DNA of 50,077 nt from Candidatus Hydrogenedentota bacterium. GTDB lineage: Bacteria; Hydrogenedentota; Hydrogenedentia; Hydrogenedentales; SLHB01. Every line of letters begins with the position of its first letter. The first letter of the stretch is position 1. The stretch lies in contig JADLHJ010000100.1 in NCBI GenBank assembly GCA_020848835.1, forward strand, positions 1-50,077. Direction: 5' to 3'. This document shows positions 34,125 to 43,154 of the stretch, in pieces. The translations under genes were made by a program, and so were the position numbers. The notes below the pieces were generated by a model that was not told the origin of the DNA, searched no databases, and was given only the letters and a program-made list of their open reading frames with translations.

Positions 34125-34193
34125 GCGTCGTGTCCCTCGTTACTGCGTCCCGAAGCATTATACGGGAAGGCGCTTATGGAATGAACCTCGCGG

Positions 34194-35075
34194 TTATCGC
34201 GACAATTCCACGCCGTGCGGCACTGAAGTGACCACAGTCGTCTTCAATGGAGCGAGTTTCATCGCGACACTCAGGGCCAAAGTCCGGGAAGGACAAATAC
34301 CGAACATCGTCGGCCCGCTTCCGCTCATGATCGCGGCCGTACACCCCGCATCCAGCAGCCTGCCCTTTATTTCCGCGAGTTGCGGGTGCATTGCGAAAAC
34401 CGGCTCCTCCATCCGGTTGAACATGGCCCCCGGAAAATTTCGCAGTTCGAAGCGCTTGATGGCTGTGCGAAACGATTGCGTGAGACCGTCAATGCGCGGT
34501 TCCCGGTTCTTGTTCAGCAACGGGCTGGTGTACACGTCCCGCGTGCTGACGTGGAGATCCGGATGGACCAAAACAAACCAAACGTCCACAAGCGATTTGA
34601 GTGGCCACAAGAGTTCGCCACGGCTGCGTGCCGCCATCGTGCTGCCGCGAAGACAGTACGGCACGTCCGACCCGAGCGTGAGGCCAATCTGCGCAAGTTC
34701 TTCGGGCGTGCGTTTCAGGTCCCACAGTTCGCTCAGCGCGAAGAGCGCCGCTGCGGCATTTCCGGAACCGCCCGCGAGGCCCGCCGCGAGCGGGATGCGT
34801 TTGGTCAAGACCATCTTCGCGCCGAGTTTGCACCCCGTGCGCTCTCGCAACGCGATGGCCGCGCGCAATACCAGGTTCGTCGCGCCGCAGTCGAGTTGAG
34901 AATTGTTGCACGCGAGCGTGAGGGGCCCGCTCGTAGGTTCGATGGCAAGCTCGTCGCAGAGGCTTACAGACTGAAAAATCGTCTCTATGTCGTGAAACTG
35001 ATCAGCGCGTTTGCGCAAGACATCGAGATACAGATTTATTTTTGCGTAAGAACGCGCGTAAATGAGATTCGGCAT
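34194..35075 (-). CDS. ispE: 4-diphosphocytidyl-2-C-methyl-D-erythritol kinase
   Basis: A 293-residue GHMP kinase that phosphorylates CDP-methylerythritol in the MEP isoprenoid pathway. Motifs are AKINLYLDVLRKRADQFHDI (catalytic Lys12), IPLAAGLAGGSGNAAAAL for ATP (P-loop type GHMP box), GSDVPYCLRGSTMAA (Asp137) and SGSGPTMFG near the C-terminus. The length is standard. One substitution is notable: QFHDIET instead of the usual GYH-x-L/I. The ATG at 35075 lies nine bases after the end of the AarF/UbiB-type gene, so both are in one operon. MEP-pathway enzyme next to a quinone-associated kinase is a plausible pairing through isoprenoid quinone synthesis. Confidence 0.95.
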   Translation of the reverse strand: MPNLIYARSYAKINLYLDVLRKRADQFHDIETIFQSVSLCDELAIEPTSGPLTLACNNSQLDCGATNLVLRAAIALRERTGCKLGAKMVLTKRIPLAAGLAGGSGNAAAALFALSELWDLKRTPEELAQIGLTLGSDVPYCLRGSTMAARSRGELLWPLKSLVDVWFVLVHPDLHVSTRDVYTSPLLNKNREPRIDGLTQSFRTAIKRFELRNFPGAMFNRMEEPVFAMHPQLAEIKGRLLDAGCTAAIMSGSGPTMFGICPSRTLALSVAMKLAPLKTTVVTSVPHGVELSR

Positions 35076-35084
35076 ACCAACGAC

Positions 35085-36758
35085 TCAGTAATTCCGTGAC
35101 CGTAGAATGGACACAAGCAGCATCACGCCCAAGGCCCCGGCTATAACAAACCCAGTATATCCCAGCGAACGCGCGCCCAGGTTGGTGGCGAGTAACAAGC
35201 TCGAACCTACAATCAGCGAGCCCGCAATTACGCTGAACGCGATACGATTGCTCGCGCGGTCGGTAACGTGGGCGAGGTGATCGAGGCCCTCGTGATCGAG
35301 TTGCACCTTGAACTTGCCTTTGCGCGCCTGCCGAACAAGATCGTGCAGTTCCCCGGGCAACTGACGGCCAATGCGCAAGAGCGACGCCATCGTCTCCTGT
35401 CCTTCGTGCGCCAGTTGCTGCGGCGAGAATCGGCCAAGCACGATCTTCTCCACATACGGCCGCATGATCGGCGTAACATCGATTTCAGGATCGAGGATAC
35501 GTGCGGTCGATTCGATCGTCGCCATCGCCTTCAACAACATGGAAAAGCGCGGCGCAAGTTGCAGTTTGTGCCGTCGCAATATTTGCGTGGCGCGTTCCAG
35601 TGCTCGGCCCACGTCCGCGCGGCCCACCACGCTCTGCGCTTCAAACGCGATGTAAGCCGCAATCTCGTGGACAAAAGCTACGTGGTCTTCCACTTCGCCG
35701 GATGTTGTGAATGCGAGCAGCGCCGTGGCGCAGCGCGACGCATCTTGATCGAATACCGACCGCATGAGGTCCGCCATCGCATGCACATCAGTGCGTTCGA
35801 GATGACCCACCATGCCGTAGTCCAGAAACGCAATCTGATTGTTGCGCGTAACAAGAATATTTCCAGGATGCGGATCGGCGTGAAAGATCTGGTGCTCGAA
35901 CACCTGGCTGAACGAAGCATGACAGCCGATGATCGCAACTTTGCGCGGATCGCAATTACGCTCCGCGAACTTGTCGATCGCATCCACCCGAACGCCGTCT
36001 ACCCAATCCATCGTAAGCACGCGCGGTCCCGACAGCGACATTTCCACGTAGGGAATGAACACGCGGTTGTCGTTTCCATAGATAGTCCGGAATCGTTGAA
36101 TCACGCGCGCCTCGATCGTGAAATCGAGTTCCCGCAAAATGGACCGCTCGAATTCCTCGATCATTCCCACCGGGTCCATCCACGCGAACTCTTTGACGTG
36201 CTCGGCGACCCATTCCGCGATGCCAAACAAGAGGCTCACGTCGGACAGGATTTTTGCGCGCACACCCGGGCGCTGTACCTTCACCGCGACCTGGCGCCCG
36301 GACTTTGTACGAGCGCGGTACACTTGGCTCAACGACGCGGAAGCAACGGGCGTCTCATCGAATTCCGCAAAGCATTTGGCGGTAGTTGCGCCCAGTTCCT
36401 CTTCGACAATAGGGCGCATCGTCGCGAAGGGCAAGGCTTCAACGCGGTCTTGGAGTTTGCTCAGTTCCGCGCAGAGATCGGCGCCAATTAAGTCGGGCCG
36501 AGTGCTTAGGATTTGACCATACTTCACAAAAGTGGGGCCGAGTTCGGTGAGCGCCGCACGCAACCGTGCGCCAATCGTTTCCGGCGCGCTTGGCGCGTCG
36601 TCGATGAGCCGCATTTTTCGCAGCGCCTTTGCGGGAATACTCTCATGCAGGCCAAGGCGCTGCACGAGATCGGCGAAGCCGTGCTTCACAAGGATTTGCA
36701 CCACTTCCGCAAGCCGCACGGCGTTGCCGACGCGTTTTGGTAGCGATGTGTACATCAT
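35085..36758 (-). CDS. AarF/UbiB (ABC1) family protein kinase-like protein
   Basis: A 557-residue atypical kinase of the ABC1/UbiB family, linked to ubiquinone or menaquinone biosynthesis. The N-terminal KxGQ motif is K79-Y-G-Q82 (FVKYGQILSTRPDL). VAVKVQRPG is the ATP-Lys region, FHADPHPGNIL the HxDxxxxN catalytic loop and AFLDYGMVG the metal-binding Asp motif. The C-terminus has two membrane segments (ALGVMLLVSILRSRNY preceded by a hydrophobic ISVIAGSLIVGSSLLLATN). The ATG-ATG start leaves two close choices. It is first in the ispE operon. Regulation is not visible. Confidence 0.94.
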   Translation of the reverse strand: MMYTSLPKRVGNAVRLAEVVQILVKHGFADLVQRLGLHESIPAKALRKMRLIDDAPSAPETIGARLRAALTELGPTFVKYGQILSTRPDLIGADLCAELSKLQDRVEALPFATMRPIVEEELGATTAKCFAEFDETPVASASLSQVYRARTKSGRQVAVKVQRPGVRAKILSDVSLLFGIAEWVAEHVKEFAWMDPVGMIEEFERSILRELDFTIEARVIQRFRTIYGNDNRVFIPYVEMSLSGPRVLTMDWVDGVRVDAIDKFAERNCDPRKVAIIGCHASFSQVFEHQIFHADPHPGNILVTRNNQIAFLDYGMVGHLERTDVHAMADLMRSVFDQDASRCATALLAFTTSGEVEDHVAFVHEIAAYIAFEAQSVVGRADVGRALERATQILRRHKLQLAPRFSMLLKAMATIESTARILDPEIDVTPIMRPYVEKIVLGRFSPQQLAHEGQETMASLLRIGRQLPGELHDLVRQARKGKFKVQLDHEGLDHLAHVTDRASNRIAFSVIAGSLIVGSSLLLATNLGARSLGYTGFVIAGALGVMLLVSILRSRNY

Positions 36759-36924
36759 TGTGGCGAGCCGCTTCTTTTCGCGCGAAAAGCGTCCCTATGA
36801 ACTATGTATCGGGTCATGGCCGTGTAGTTTACAAAATAGTGCCGGTCAAAAGCGCAGCGCGGTGCACAGGCGCAACCGGGACAGTTTGCTCGGGCGAATC
36901 CGCACCGTTAGGATCAGGCGAACT

Positions 36925-39750
36925 ATGACCGGGACCGCGATAAAACAATTTGCCAAAGCCGCCGCGTGCGACGTGCGCGCCGACGACCTGACGCGCCAAC
37001 TCTATGCGACCGATGCGTCCCTCTACGAGATCGTACCGGACGCCGTGGCGTTTCCGAAGAACGCGGTTGAGGCCGCGCGTGTTGTCCAAGCCGCGGGTGA
37101 TTCAGGTCTGCCCGTGATCCCGCGCGGTGCAGGTACGGGTCTTTCCGGCGGCGCAATTGGTGAAGGGGTTATCGTCGATTTCTCGCGGTATAACCGCGCA
37201 ATCGAAGACCTCGATGTTGAGCGCCGCACCGTGCGCGTAGGCGCGGGCGTTGTGCTCGACCAACTCAATGCCTTCCTGAAACCACACGGCCTGTGTTTTG
37301 GCCCCGACGTGGCCACGAGCGCGCGCGCTACGCTCGGCGGCATGATCGCAAACAACAGCAGCGGCGCCCACGTGCCCGTTTACGGCACGACTGCCGCGCA
37401 CGTGCGAGCGCTGGAGCTCGTTCTCGCGGACGGCCGTGTCGAGACGATCGGCCAAGGCTACGAGACGCTTCAGGACTTGCACCGCGCCGTGAACAGCGCG
37501 ATCGCCAACCACGCCGAATCGATCCGCGATCGCTTTCCAAACACACTCAACAAACGCTGGCCAGGCTACGGCCTCGACCTTTACCTGCGTAGTGAAGCGG
37601 ACCTCACCAAAGTGCTCGCAGGCAGCGAGGGCACGCTCGCGATGATCGCTTCCGCGGAACTTGGGCTGAATCCATTGCCCAAGCAAAAAGGCCTTTGCCT
37701 TATTTATGTCAATTCGATTCCCGACGCCGCGCACGCCACGCTCGATATTCTCGATCTGAAACCCGCGGCCATAGAATTGATCGACGACATCCTTTGGGAA
37801 TCCACGCGCGGTCAAATTGCCTTCAAAGAAACCCGCGCGCTGCTGGGTCTGGACGATCATCCCTGCAAGGCAATACTGATTGTCGAGTTCTTTGAAGACA
37901 TCGAAGACCGAATCGCGCAACTCGCAAAGCGCGACATCGGCGTGCGGAAACTCATCGTGACAGACGCGCGCGAAATGGAAATGGTGTGGAACCTGCGCAA
38001 GGCCGGCCTCTCGTTGCTCACTGGCTGCAAAGGGTCGGCGAAGCCCGTGCCGGGGATTGAAGACATCGCCGTGCCGCCGCAACGCCTCCCGGACTATGTG
38101 AATGGCCTACTCGCCATTTTCGGCAAGCTCGGACTCGAAGGTTCGTTTTACGGTCATGCTGCGTCCGGCTTACTGCACGTGCGGCCCGTGCTTGATCTGC
38201 ATCACGCGGATGATGTGGCGCGTTACAGGCAGGTGTCAGACGAAGTGGCGGCGCTGGTACTGCAAGTGAAAGGTTCCGTCTCCGCCGAACACGGTGTCGG
38301 CATCGGTCATACAGAATATATGCCCGAGCACATGGGCGCGGAGATCATGGAGCTCACGCGCACGATCAAAACGCTCTTCGACCCCAAAAATGTGTTCAAT
38401 CCCGGTAAGATCGTGCCGGGGCCGCAGGACTACCGCATCGAAACGCGATTGCGGCAGGGCGCGGACAAACACATTCCCCTGCCGTTCACGCCCATATTGA
38501 AGTTCGCCGCGAAAGACGAATCGTTCATCGGCAATCTCGAACAGTGCAATGGCTGTGGCGGCTGCCGCAAGGCGCCGCCGACGATGTGCCCGACCTACGT
38601 TGCCACCGGCGACGAAATCATGTCCACGCGCGGGCGCGCGAATACGATCCGCGCCGTGCTCGAGCAACGTCTTCACGAAGATCAGCTCGCGTCGGATTCC
38701 TTGGCGCTCGCGCTGGGCTCCTGTTTATCGTGCAAGGCATGCACGACGGAATGTCCGTCCAACGTGAACATGGCCCTGTTGAAAGCCGAGCTGCTCCACG
38801 CGCGCCAACGCCGTGACGGGATACCGTTGCGCGAGCGCATGATCAGCAATGTGGATCTGCTTGGCAGGTTGGGTACGATCGCGCCATCGCTGACGAATGC
38901 CATTATGAACGCAAAGGTCTCCCGCAAGCTCGCGGAGAAATTGTTGGGCTTCGCATCGGAGCGGCCTCTGCCGCCCTATGGCCCGTTCCGTTTCGACAAG
39001 TGGTTTGCCAAACGCGCGCGCAATACGGCCGCAACGCGCGGTCGCGTGATCCTTTGGGACGACACCTTCGTGCGCTACAACGAACCAAACATCGGCGTCG
39101 CCGCAGTGAAAGTGCTAGAAGCCGCCGGATACGAAGTCGAGCTGCTGAATGGCCGCGCATGCTGTGGACGCCCCGCGTTTAGTGTCGGCTGCCTCGATGT
39201 TGCGCGCGAGAACGGATTGCGAAACGTGGCGCTCTTGAAAGGACGCAGCGAACCGGTGCTGTTTCTCGAACCATCTTGTTATTCGATGTTCGCGGAAGAC
39301 TACATCGAACTCGGTGTGCCGGACGCACGGGAGGTCGCCGCGCGTTGCGTGTTGTTCGAGAAGTTCTTGTTCGACCTTCTTGAGCGCGAACCCGATGCCT
39401 TACATTTCGCACCCAGTTACCACTGGGTCGCGATTCACGGGCATTGCCACGCCAAGTCTTCAACAAAGACGGCGTACATGACAAAGCTTTGCGACAAGCT
39501 GCCGAACGCGACCGTATCGATGCTCAACACCGGCTGCTGCGGCATGGCAGGCGCTTTCGGTCAGATGAAATCGAAGTACGAACTGTCGCTACAAGTCGCC
39601 AAGCCGTTGGTGGAGCAGATCGAAAAGCTCACCGCCGGGACCGAAATCGTGGCAACCGGCACCAGTTGCCGGCACCAGATCGATCATTTGACCGACGCAA
39701 AACCGATCCATATGGCGGAACTTTTCGCCCAGGCGCTGGATAGCAAGTAA
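36925..39750 (+). CDS. FAD- and Fe-S-dependent dehydrogenase, GlcD-GlcF fusion type
   Basis: A 941-residue oxidoreductase that combines an FAD-binding_4 domain (about 35-215: VIPRGAGTGLSGGAIGEG, GGMIANNSSGAHVPVYGTT), a FAD-oxidase C-domain (about 220-480, ending HGVGIGHTEYMP), a two-cluster 4Fe-4S region (C541 start: CNGCGGCRKAPPTMCP, and C600 start: CLSCKACTTECPSNVN) and two CCG-type cluster domains (GRACCGRPAFSVG, NTGCCGMAGAFGQM). It should oxidise a 2-hydroxy acid such as D-lactate, glycolate or 2-hydroxyglutarate and pass electrons to an iron-sulfur acceptor. The precise substrate is not determinable. The frame extends to 36532, but the family starts at ATG 36925, divergent from the AarF gene. 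Confidence 0.93.
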   Translation: MTGTAIKQFAKAAACDVRADDLTRQLYATDASLYEIVPDAVAFPKNAVEAARVVQAAGDSGLPVIPRGAGTGLSGGAIGEGVIVDFSRYNRAIEDLDVERRTVRVGAGVVLDQLNAFLKPHGLCFGPDVATSARATLGGMIANNSSGAHVPVYGTTAAHVRALELVLADGRVETIGQGYETLQDLHRAVNSAIANHAESIRDRFPNTLNKRWPGYGLDLYLRSEADLTKVLAGSEGTLAMIASAELGLNPLPKQKGLCLIYVNSIPDAAHATLDILDLKPAAIELIDDILWESTRGQIAFKETRALLGLDDHPCKAILIVEFFEDIEDRIAQLAKRDIGVRKLIVTDAREMEMVWNLRKAGLSLLTGCKGSAKPVPGIEDIAVPPQRLPDYVNGLLAIFGKLGLEGSFYGHAASGLLHVRPVLDLHHADDVARYRQVSDEVAALVLQVKGSVSAEHGVGIGHTEYMPEHMGAEIMELTRTIKTLFDPKNVFNPGKIVPGPQDYRIETRLRQGADKHIPLPFTPILKFAAKDESFIGNLEQCNGCGGCRKAPPTMCPTYVATGDEIMSTRGRANTIRAVLEQRLHEDQLASDSLALALGSCLSCKACTTECPSNVNMALLKAELLHARQRRDGIPLRERMISNVDLLGRLGTIAPSLTNAIMNAKVSRKLAEKLLGFASERPLPPYGPFRFDKWFAKRARNTAATRGRVILWDDTFVRYNEPNIGVAAVKVLEAAGYEVELLNGRACCGRPAFSVGCLDVARENGLRNVALLKGRSEPVLFLEPSCYSMFAEDYIELGVPDAREVAARCVLFEKFLFDLLEREPDALHFAPSYHWVAIHGHCHAKSSTKTAYMTKLCDKLPNATVSMLNTGCCGMAGAFGQMKSKYELSLQVAKPLVEQIEKLTAGTEIVATGTSCRHQIDHLTDAKPIHMAELFAQALDSK

Positions 39751-39759
39751 GCGGAATTG

Positions 39760-39768
39760 TGCGATAAT
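39760..39768 (+). promoter_or_regulatory. extended -10-like promoter
   Basis: TGCGATAAT is close to the extended -10 consensus and lies 40-50 bases before the likely start of the secreted Ig-like protein. A start site near 39775 would lie inside any longer frame beginning at 39783's leader, which supports the internal ATG start. Confidence 0.35.
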
Positions 39769-39809
39769 AGTGTTCAGGTGCCATGGTCACGGTAAGGAAA
39801 ATGACTTTT

Positions 39810-40769
39810 ATGACACACAAATCCTTCGCTCTATTCACAACGTTAGTCGTGGCGCTGTGCTCACAGGCGGCTGAACAAACTGTTGTGATTGGCGAAAATG
39901 CTGTCGTTGCTGAACCTGACCAGGTGCATTTCTCCAAATACGAGGACTCCGCGACGATTCAGGTACTCAAAGGCCCGGAACCCTTGCCGTCGAAAGCGAT
40001 CAAGAGCGTGCGCGCCGTGATTGGCAAGAGCGATTACAGCCATCACTTCAATATCAAAAAAAGCAGCAGCGGTCCCGCGACGATTACGCTTTCGCCCAAG
40101 GAAGGCACCGCTCAGTCCGGCACGTTCACGCTGGTAATTTCAACAAAACAAGGCGACGCGCTCGTCGCGATCGACATGCCGCTCGATCAGATTCCCGGCA
40201 CGCTTGACGACAAAGCGAAGAAGGAAGGCAAGACAGTAGAAGAATTAAAAGCCGAAATGGGCCTATCGCACGAAGGCAAGCGCGAGACTACGACTGTGCG
40301 TATGCCAAAGACGCAATATGTCGGTAGTTTGTTTTCGCTTCAAATGCCCACGATTCCAGGCCGCGACTTCACGTGGAAGTTTGACGATCAAGTCGTGTTG
40401 CAAGGCGTTGACAAGAACTGGCTGAAAATCGTGATCGAGAAAGCGGGCGAACACCGTATCGACATGGAGATGCGCGAGAACGGCGCCGTCATTACAACCT
40501 GGAGCGGTGTGCTCACCGCAATAAACTACCCGGACATGCGGCTGCAAGTGCGGCAAGGTAATTCCCTGCCACTACGCGGCGCACGCGGTTACACGTCGTA
40601 TCAGTGGACAGTCGATGGAAAGAATTCCGGCGACGAGATGGACTTCAAACATACGTTCAAAGAGCCCGGTGAACACACCGTGCAATGCGTGTCACGTGGC
40701 CCAATTTCAGGCGACCCTGGTGAATTCTTTGTGCAGACCTGGAAGGTGACGGTAAAAGCGCGTGCCTAG
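39810..40769 (+). CDS. secreted protein with Ig/PKD-like fold, unknown
   Basis: I do not recognise this family. The 319-residue product has a signal peptide (MTHKSFALFTTLVVALCSQAAE). The mature part consists of beta-rich stretches (TVVIGENAVVAEPDQVHFSK, ATITLSPKEGTAQSGTFTLVIS, FTWKFDDQVVLQGVDKNWLKIVIEKAGEHRI, YQWTVDGKNSGDEMDFKHTFKEPGEHTVQC). The repeated W-x-(V/F)D...H...EPGEH pattern resembles PKD or Ig-like modules. Starts at 39783 and 39801 are possible. I prefer 39810, which has AAGGA eleven bases upstream. It ends 4 bases into the opposite ABC ATPase gene, which is convergent. Confidence 0.6.
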   Translation: MTHKSFALFTTLVVALCSQAAEQTVVIGENAVVAEPDQVHFSKYEDSATIQVLKGPEPLPSKAIKSVRAVIGKSDYSHHFNIKKSSSGPATITLSPKEGTAQSGTFTLVISTKQGDALVAIDMPLDQIPGTLDDKAKKEGKTVEELKAEMGLSHEGKRETTTVRMPKTQYVGSLFSLQMPTIPGRDFTWKFDDQVVLQGVDKNWLKIVIEKAGEHRIDMEMRENGAVITTWSGVLTAINYPDMRLQVRQGNSLPLRGARGYTSYQWTVDGKNSGDEMDFKHTFKEPGEHTVQCVSRGPISGDPGEFFVQTWKVTVKARA

Positions 40770-41686
40770 CGCACGAGATATTCAAACACCGCCTGCAAGT
40801 TGTCGTCGGGGGAGTGCATGCTTTCCACTGCAAACGCAGGATCCGCGAGCAGCGCGTTTGCTTCATCGTAAAATGTATTCGCATTGCGCGTGTGGATCGT
40901 AACGCCCGCTCCGTCTTCTTCAAATTCTACATTCACCACGTGCGGGCTATTCACCAGGGCGGACGCCAGCTTGCGCGGCTGCCCGCAGCGTACAGTAACC
41001 GAGTGAGGGTGCGCATCGATCAACGCGCGCACTTCATGCACATCGCCATGCGCCAATACGCGGCCCTTGTTGATTAGCACGATCGTGCGCGTCACGTTTT
41101 CGATCTCATAGAGCACGTGGCTGGACACGATAACGGTCTTGCCTTCCTTGCCGAGCGCGCGGATCAATTCAAATACCGCGGAGCGTCCAACAGGATCGAG
41201 ACCGGTCATCGGTTCGTCGAGAAACAACACATCCGGTCCGTGCGCGAAACTCTGCGCGAGTTTCACGCGCTGGCGCATGCCCCGGCTGTACCGCGAAATC
41301 GGATCGCCCATGCGCGCTGTCATACCCACGCGATCGAGACTTTCCAGCGTGGCCTTGCGCGCGGCATTTGCAGGTAGTCCCGCGCAACGCGTGAGCCAAT
41401 ACACAAACTCGTACCCAGTCATATCGTCGTAATAGTTTTCGCGCTCCGGGCACAGCCCGATGCGCCGCAGCAGATTGTAGTTACACCAGGTCGATTCGCC
41501 CAGCACCTGCGCCGTTCCCTGGCTCGGCCGCGCTTGCCCCGTGCAAATATTCATGATGGTCGATTTACCCGCACCATTTGGGCCAAGCAAACCGGTAATG
41601 CCGGTGCCGATGGTGAAATCGACTTTGTTCAGCGCGACGACTTCCCCGTACCACTTCGAGACATTTTGAAATGAAATTGCGTTCAC
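40766..41686 (-). CDS. ABC-2 transporter ATP-binding protein
   Basis: A 306-residue ATPase with Walker A GLLGPNGAGKST, signature YSRGMRQRVKLAQ, Walker B VLFLDEPMTGLD and switch His in VSSHVLYEIENV. The C-terminal domain is about 100 residues and ends with NLQAVFEYLVR, as in ABC-2 exporters. The GTG start at 41686 overlaps the permease's TGA as GTGA, so it is chosen over an upstream ATG at 41716. Together with the 292-residue permease it forms a second, separate ABC-2 system in this window. It lacks GldG and DUF4340 partners. The substrate is unknown. Confidence 0.9.
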   Translation of the reverse strand: MNAISFQNVSKWYGEVVALNKVDFTIGTGITGLLGPNGAGKSTIMNICTGQARPSQGTAQVLGESTWCNYNLLRRIGLCPERENYYDDMTGYEFVYWLTRCAGLPANAARKATLESLDRVGMTARMGDPISRYSRGMRQRVKLAQSFAHGPDVLFLDEPMTGLDPVGRSAVFELIRALGKEGKTVIVSSHVLYEIENVTRTIVLINKGRVLAHGDVHEVRALIDAHPHSVTVRCGQPRKLASALVNSPHVVNVEFEEDGAGVTIHTRNANTFYDEANALLADPAFAVESMHSPDDNLQAVFEYLVR

Positions 41687-42561
41687 GACGCGAAATCCAC
41701 GGAACGGATTCGCCACAGCACGGTCCCCACGCAGATCGCGCTAAGCAAAGCGAAACCGATCGCAATCGTTTGCCACGTGACATCGATGCGCGTGAACCCG
41801 CCAAACATGAGATCGGACATGTGCAACACGCTGCGCACGTATGCAAAGCAGGTGTAGTTGCGCTCTCGCATGATCATCGCAACCATGTTCGCGCCCGCAG
41901 CGTTTAGGAAAATCAATGCGCACACAATCACCGAAGCCCAGCCCGTGCTCCGGCTCATTGCCGAGCACGCCATCACCAATAACGCAGACGGCACCACGAC
42001 GAAGAAAGAATAGGCAATGCACATGCCCGCCACCCACAGATTTTCCGATAGGAAGGCGCGTGCGCCGACCGGCGCCGTGATTAAATGAAGCATATACAAG
42101 ACCAGCGATCCGCCTATAGTGAGCAGCAACGGCATGTAACACACTGCCGCGAGTTTGCCGAAGAAATACTCCAGGCGCGTGATCGGTTTTGCGAAATAAA
42201 CTTCGAGCAAATTGTTCCGGTAATCGTTACAAATCGATCCTCCGCCCACTAGCAAACAAAATACGTAAACAAACGGCACCGTCATCATGAGGTAGATTTT
42301 GAAGAACCGTGCATCGATGTTCGTGTACTGCACGCGCCGCACCACTTCGCGCAACAGCGCGCTCGGGTTGGTCGTCATCAGGTCGGTGATCACCATGATG
42401 AAGAGCATAATCAGGAACGGCAGCAGCGAAAGCAGAAACAGGCGCCGGAATATCGGCGAAGTGCGCGCCACGCGTAATTCCTGCGCGGCCACGGCCAGCC
42501 AGCGCCCGCGCACGCGGTACTGCGTTTCCCAGGATTTATACGTTTGATCGTAAATGGGCAC
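41683..42561 (-). CDS. ABC-2 type permease
   Basis: A 292-residue membrane protein with about six hydrophobic segments (LFLLSLLPFLIMLFIMVI, YLMMTVPFVYVFCLLVGGG, MPLLLTIGGSLVLYMLHLI, AYSFFVVVPSALLVMACSA and others). It has the typical cytoplasmic motif SICNDYRNNLLEVYFAKPITRLEYFFGKLAAV after the second pair. The overlap of its stop with the start of the ATPase gene (GTGA) implies coupled translation. The following gene in the same direction, 9 bases away, encodes the receiver-Fis protein, which suggests it could regulate or be co-expressed with the transporter. Confidence 0.88.
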   Translation of the reverse strand: MPIYDQTYKSWETQYRVRGRWLAVAAQELRVARTSPIFRRLFLLSLLPFLIMLFIMVITDLMTTNPSALLREVVRRVQYTNIDARFFKIYLMMTVPFVYVFCLLVGGGSICNDYRNNLLEVYFAKPITRLEYFFGKLAAVCYMPLLLTIGGSLVLYMLHLITAPVGARAFLSENLWVAGMCIAYSFFVVVPSALLVMACSAMSRSTGWASVIVCALIFLNAAGANMVAMIMRERNYTCFAYVRSVLHMSDLMFGGFTRIDVTWQTIAIGFALLSAICVGTVLWRIRSVDFAS

Positions 42562-42569
42562 GATGTTAC

Positions 42570-43040
42570 TTACTGCATGCTCGCGCGTCGCGCGTCAATT
42601 TGTTTCAGCTTGCGCCACAACGTGTTCCGGCCCACGCCGAGCAACCGCGCAGCCTTCGCGCGATTGCCTTTGCATTGCCGAACGACGTCGAGAATGTGCT
42701 CTGACTCTATATCGCTCAGCGGGCGTGAGTCTGTGTCCAAGGGTTCGACATTCCCGCTAAGCGCACGACGCACCATAAGATCCGCCTCGCCAGGTTGTAA
42801 TGGCAGAAAGATGTATCCATACGCGCCACGCTGCATCGCCGCTATTGCCTCTCGTAATTGTGTCGCACTCGCGAGCACCAGCACCTGCACCTGCTTCGCC
42901 GTTTCTGCCGCGGTGTCGATCGCGTCGGTAATCACGACCTCCGGCGACGAATCGACAATAGTATGTCCCGCCGTTTGAAGCAGTGTGTGCAGCGTGAGAC
43001 GGTTCGCCGCATCGTTGACCTGGAGTTGTACGCGAGCCAT
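42570..43040 (-). CDS. shortened receiver-Fis-type regulator
   Basis: A 156-residue DNA-binding protein. The C-terminus is a Fis-type helix-turn-helix (HILDVVRQCKGNRAKAARLLGVGRNTLWRKLKQID), as in NtrC and PrrA/ActR-type regulators. The N-terminus looks like a receiver: a possible phospho-Asp is D39 (VVITD), but the pieces read VQLQVND, HTIVDSSPEVVITD with no clear second helix between strands two and three, and the conserved Lys is replaced by Leu (YIFLPLQPGE). The acidic pair is also reduced to one Asp (D10). So it is probably not phosphorylated in the usual way. ATG 43040 is chosen; the longer frame to 43238 overlaps the divergent gene. It is first in line with the ABC-2 pair. Confidence 0.8.
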   Translation of the reverse strand: MARVQLQVNDAANRLTLHTLLQTAGHTIVDSSPEVVITDAIDTAAETAKQVQVLVLASATQLREAIAAMQRGAYGYIFLPLQPGEADLMVRRALSGNVEPLDTDSRPLSDIESEHILDVVRQCKGNRAKAARLLGVGRNTLWRKLKQIDARRASMQ

Positions 43041-43154
43041 GGTGAAAACGCTACCGCACGCGCGCGCGAAAATCCACATGCCCCATACGGCCCCAGGTGC
43101 AATATACCTCCCTATGCCGCTATTCTCTGGGCCGCCCAGAAGGAGAGAGTGACT

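Noticed and set aside
34024..34899. A 291-codon plus-strand frame
   Set aside because: It is antisense to ispE and part of the HDOD gene and has no motifs.
35268..36491. A 407-codon plus-strand frame
   Set aside because: It is antisense to the AarF/UbiB gene, which has all kinase motifs.
36532..36924. Upstream extension of the GlcD-GlcF-type gene
   Set aside because: It is antisense to the AarF/UbiB gene start, and the family domain begins after ATG 36925.
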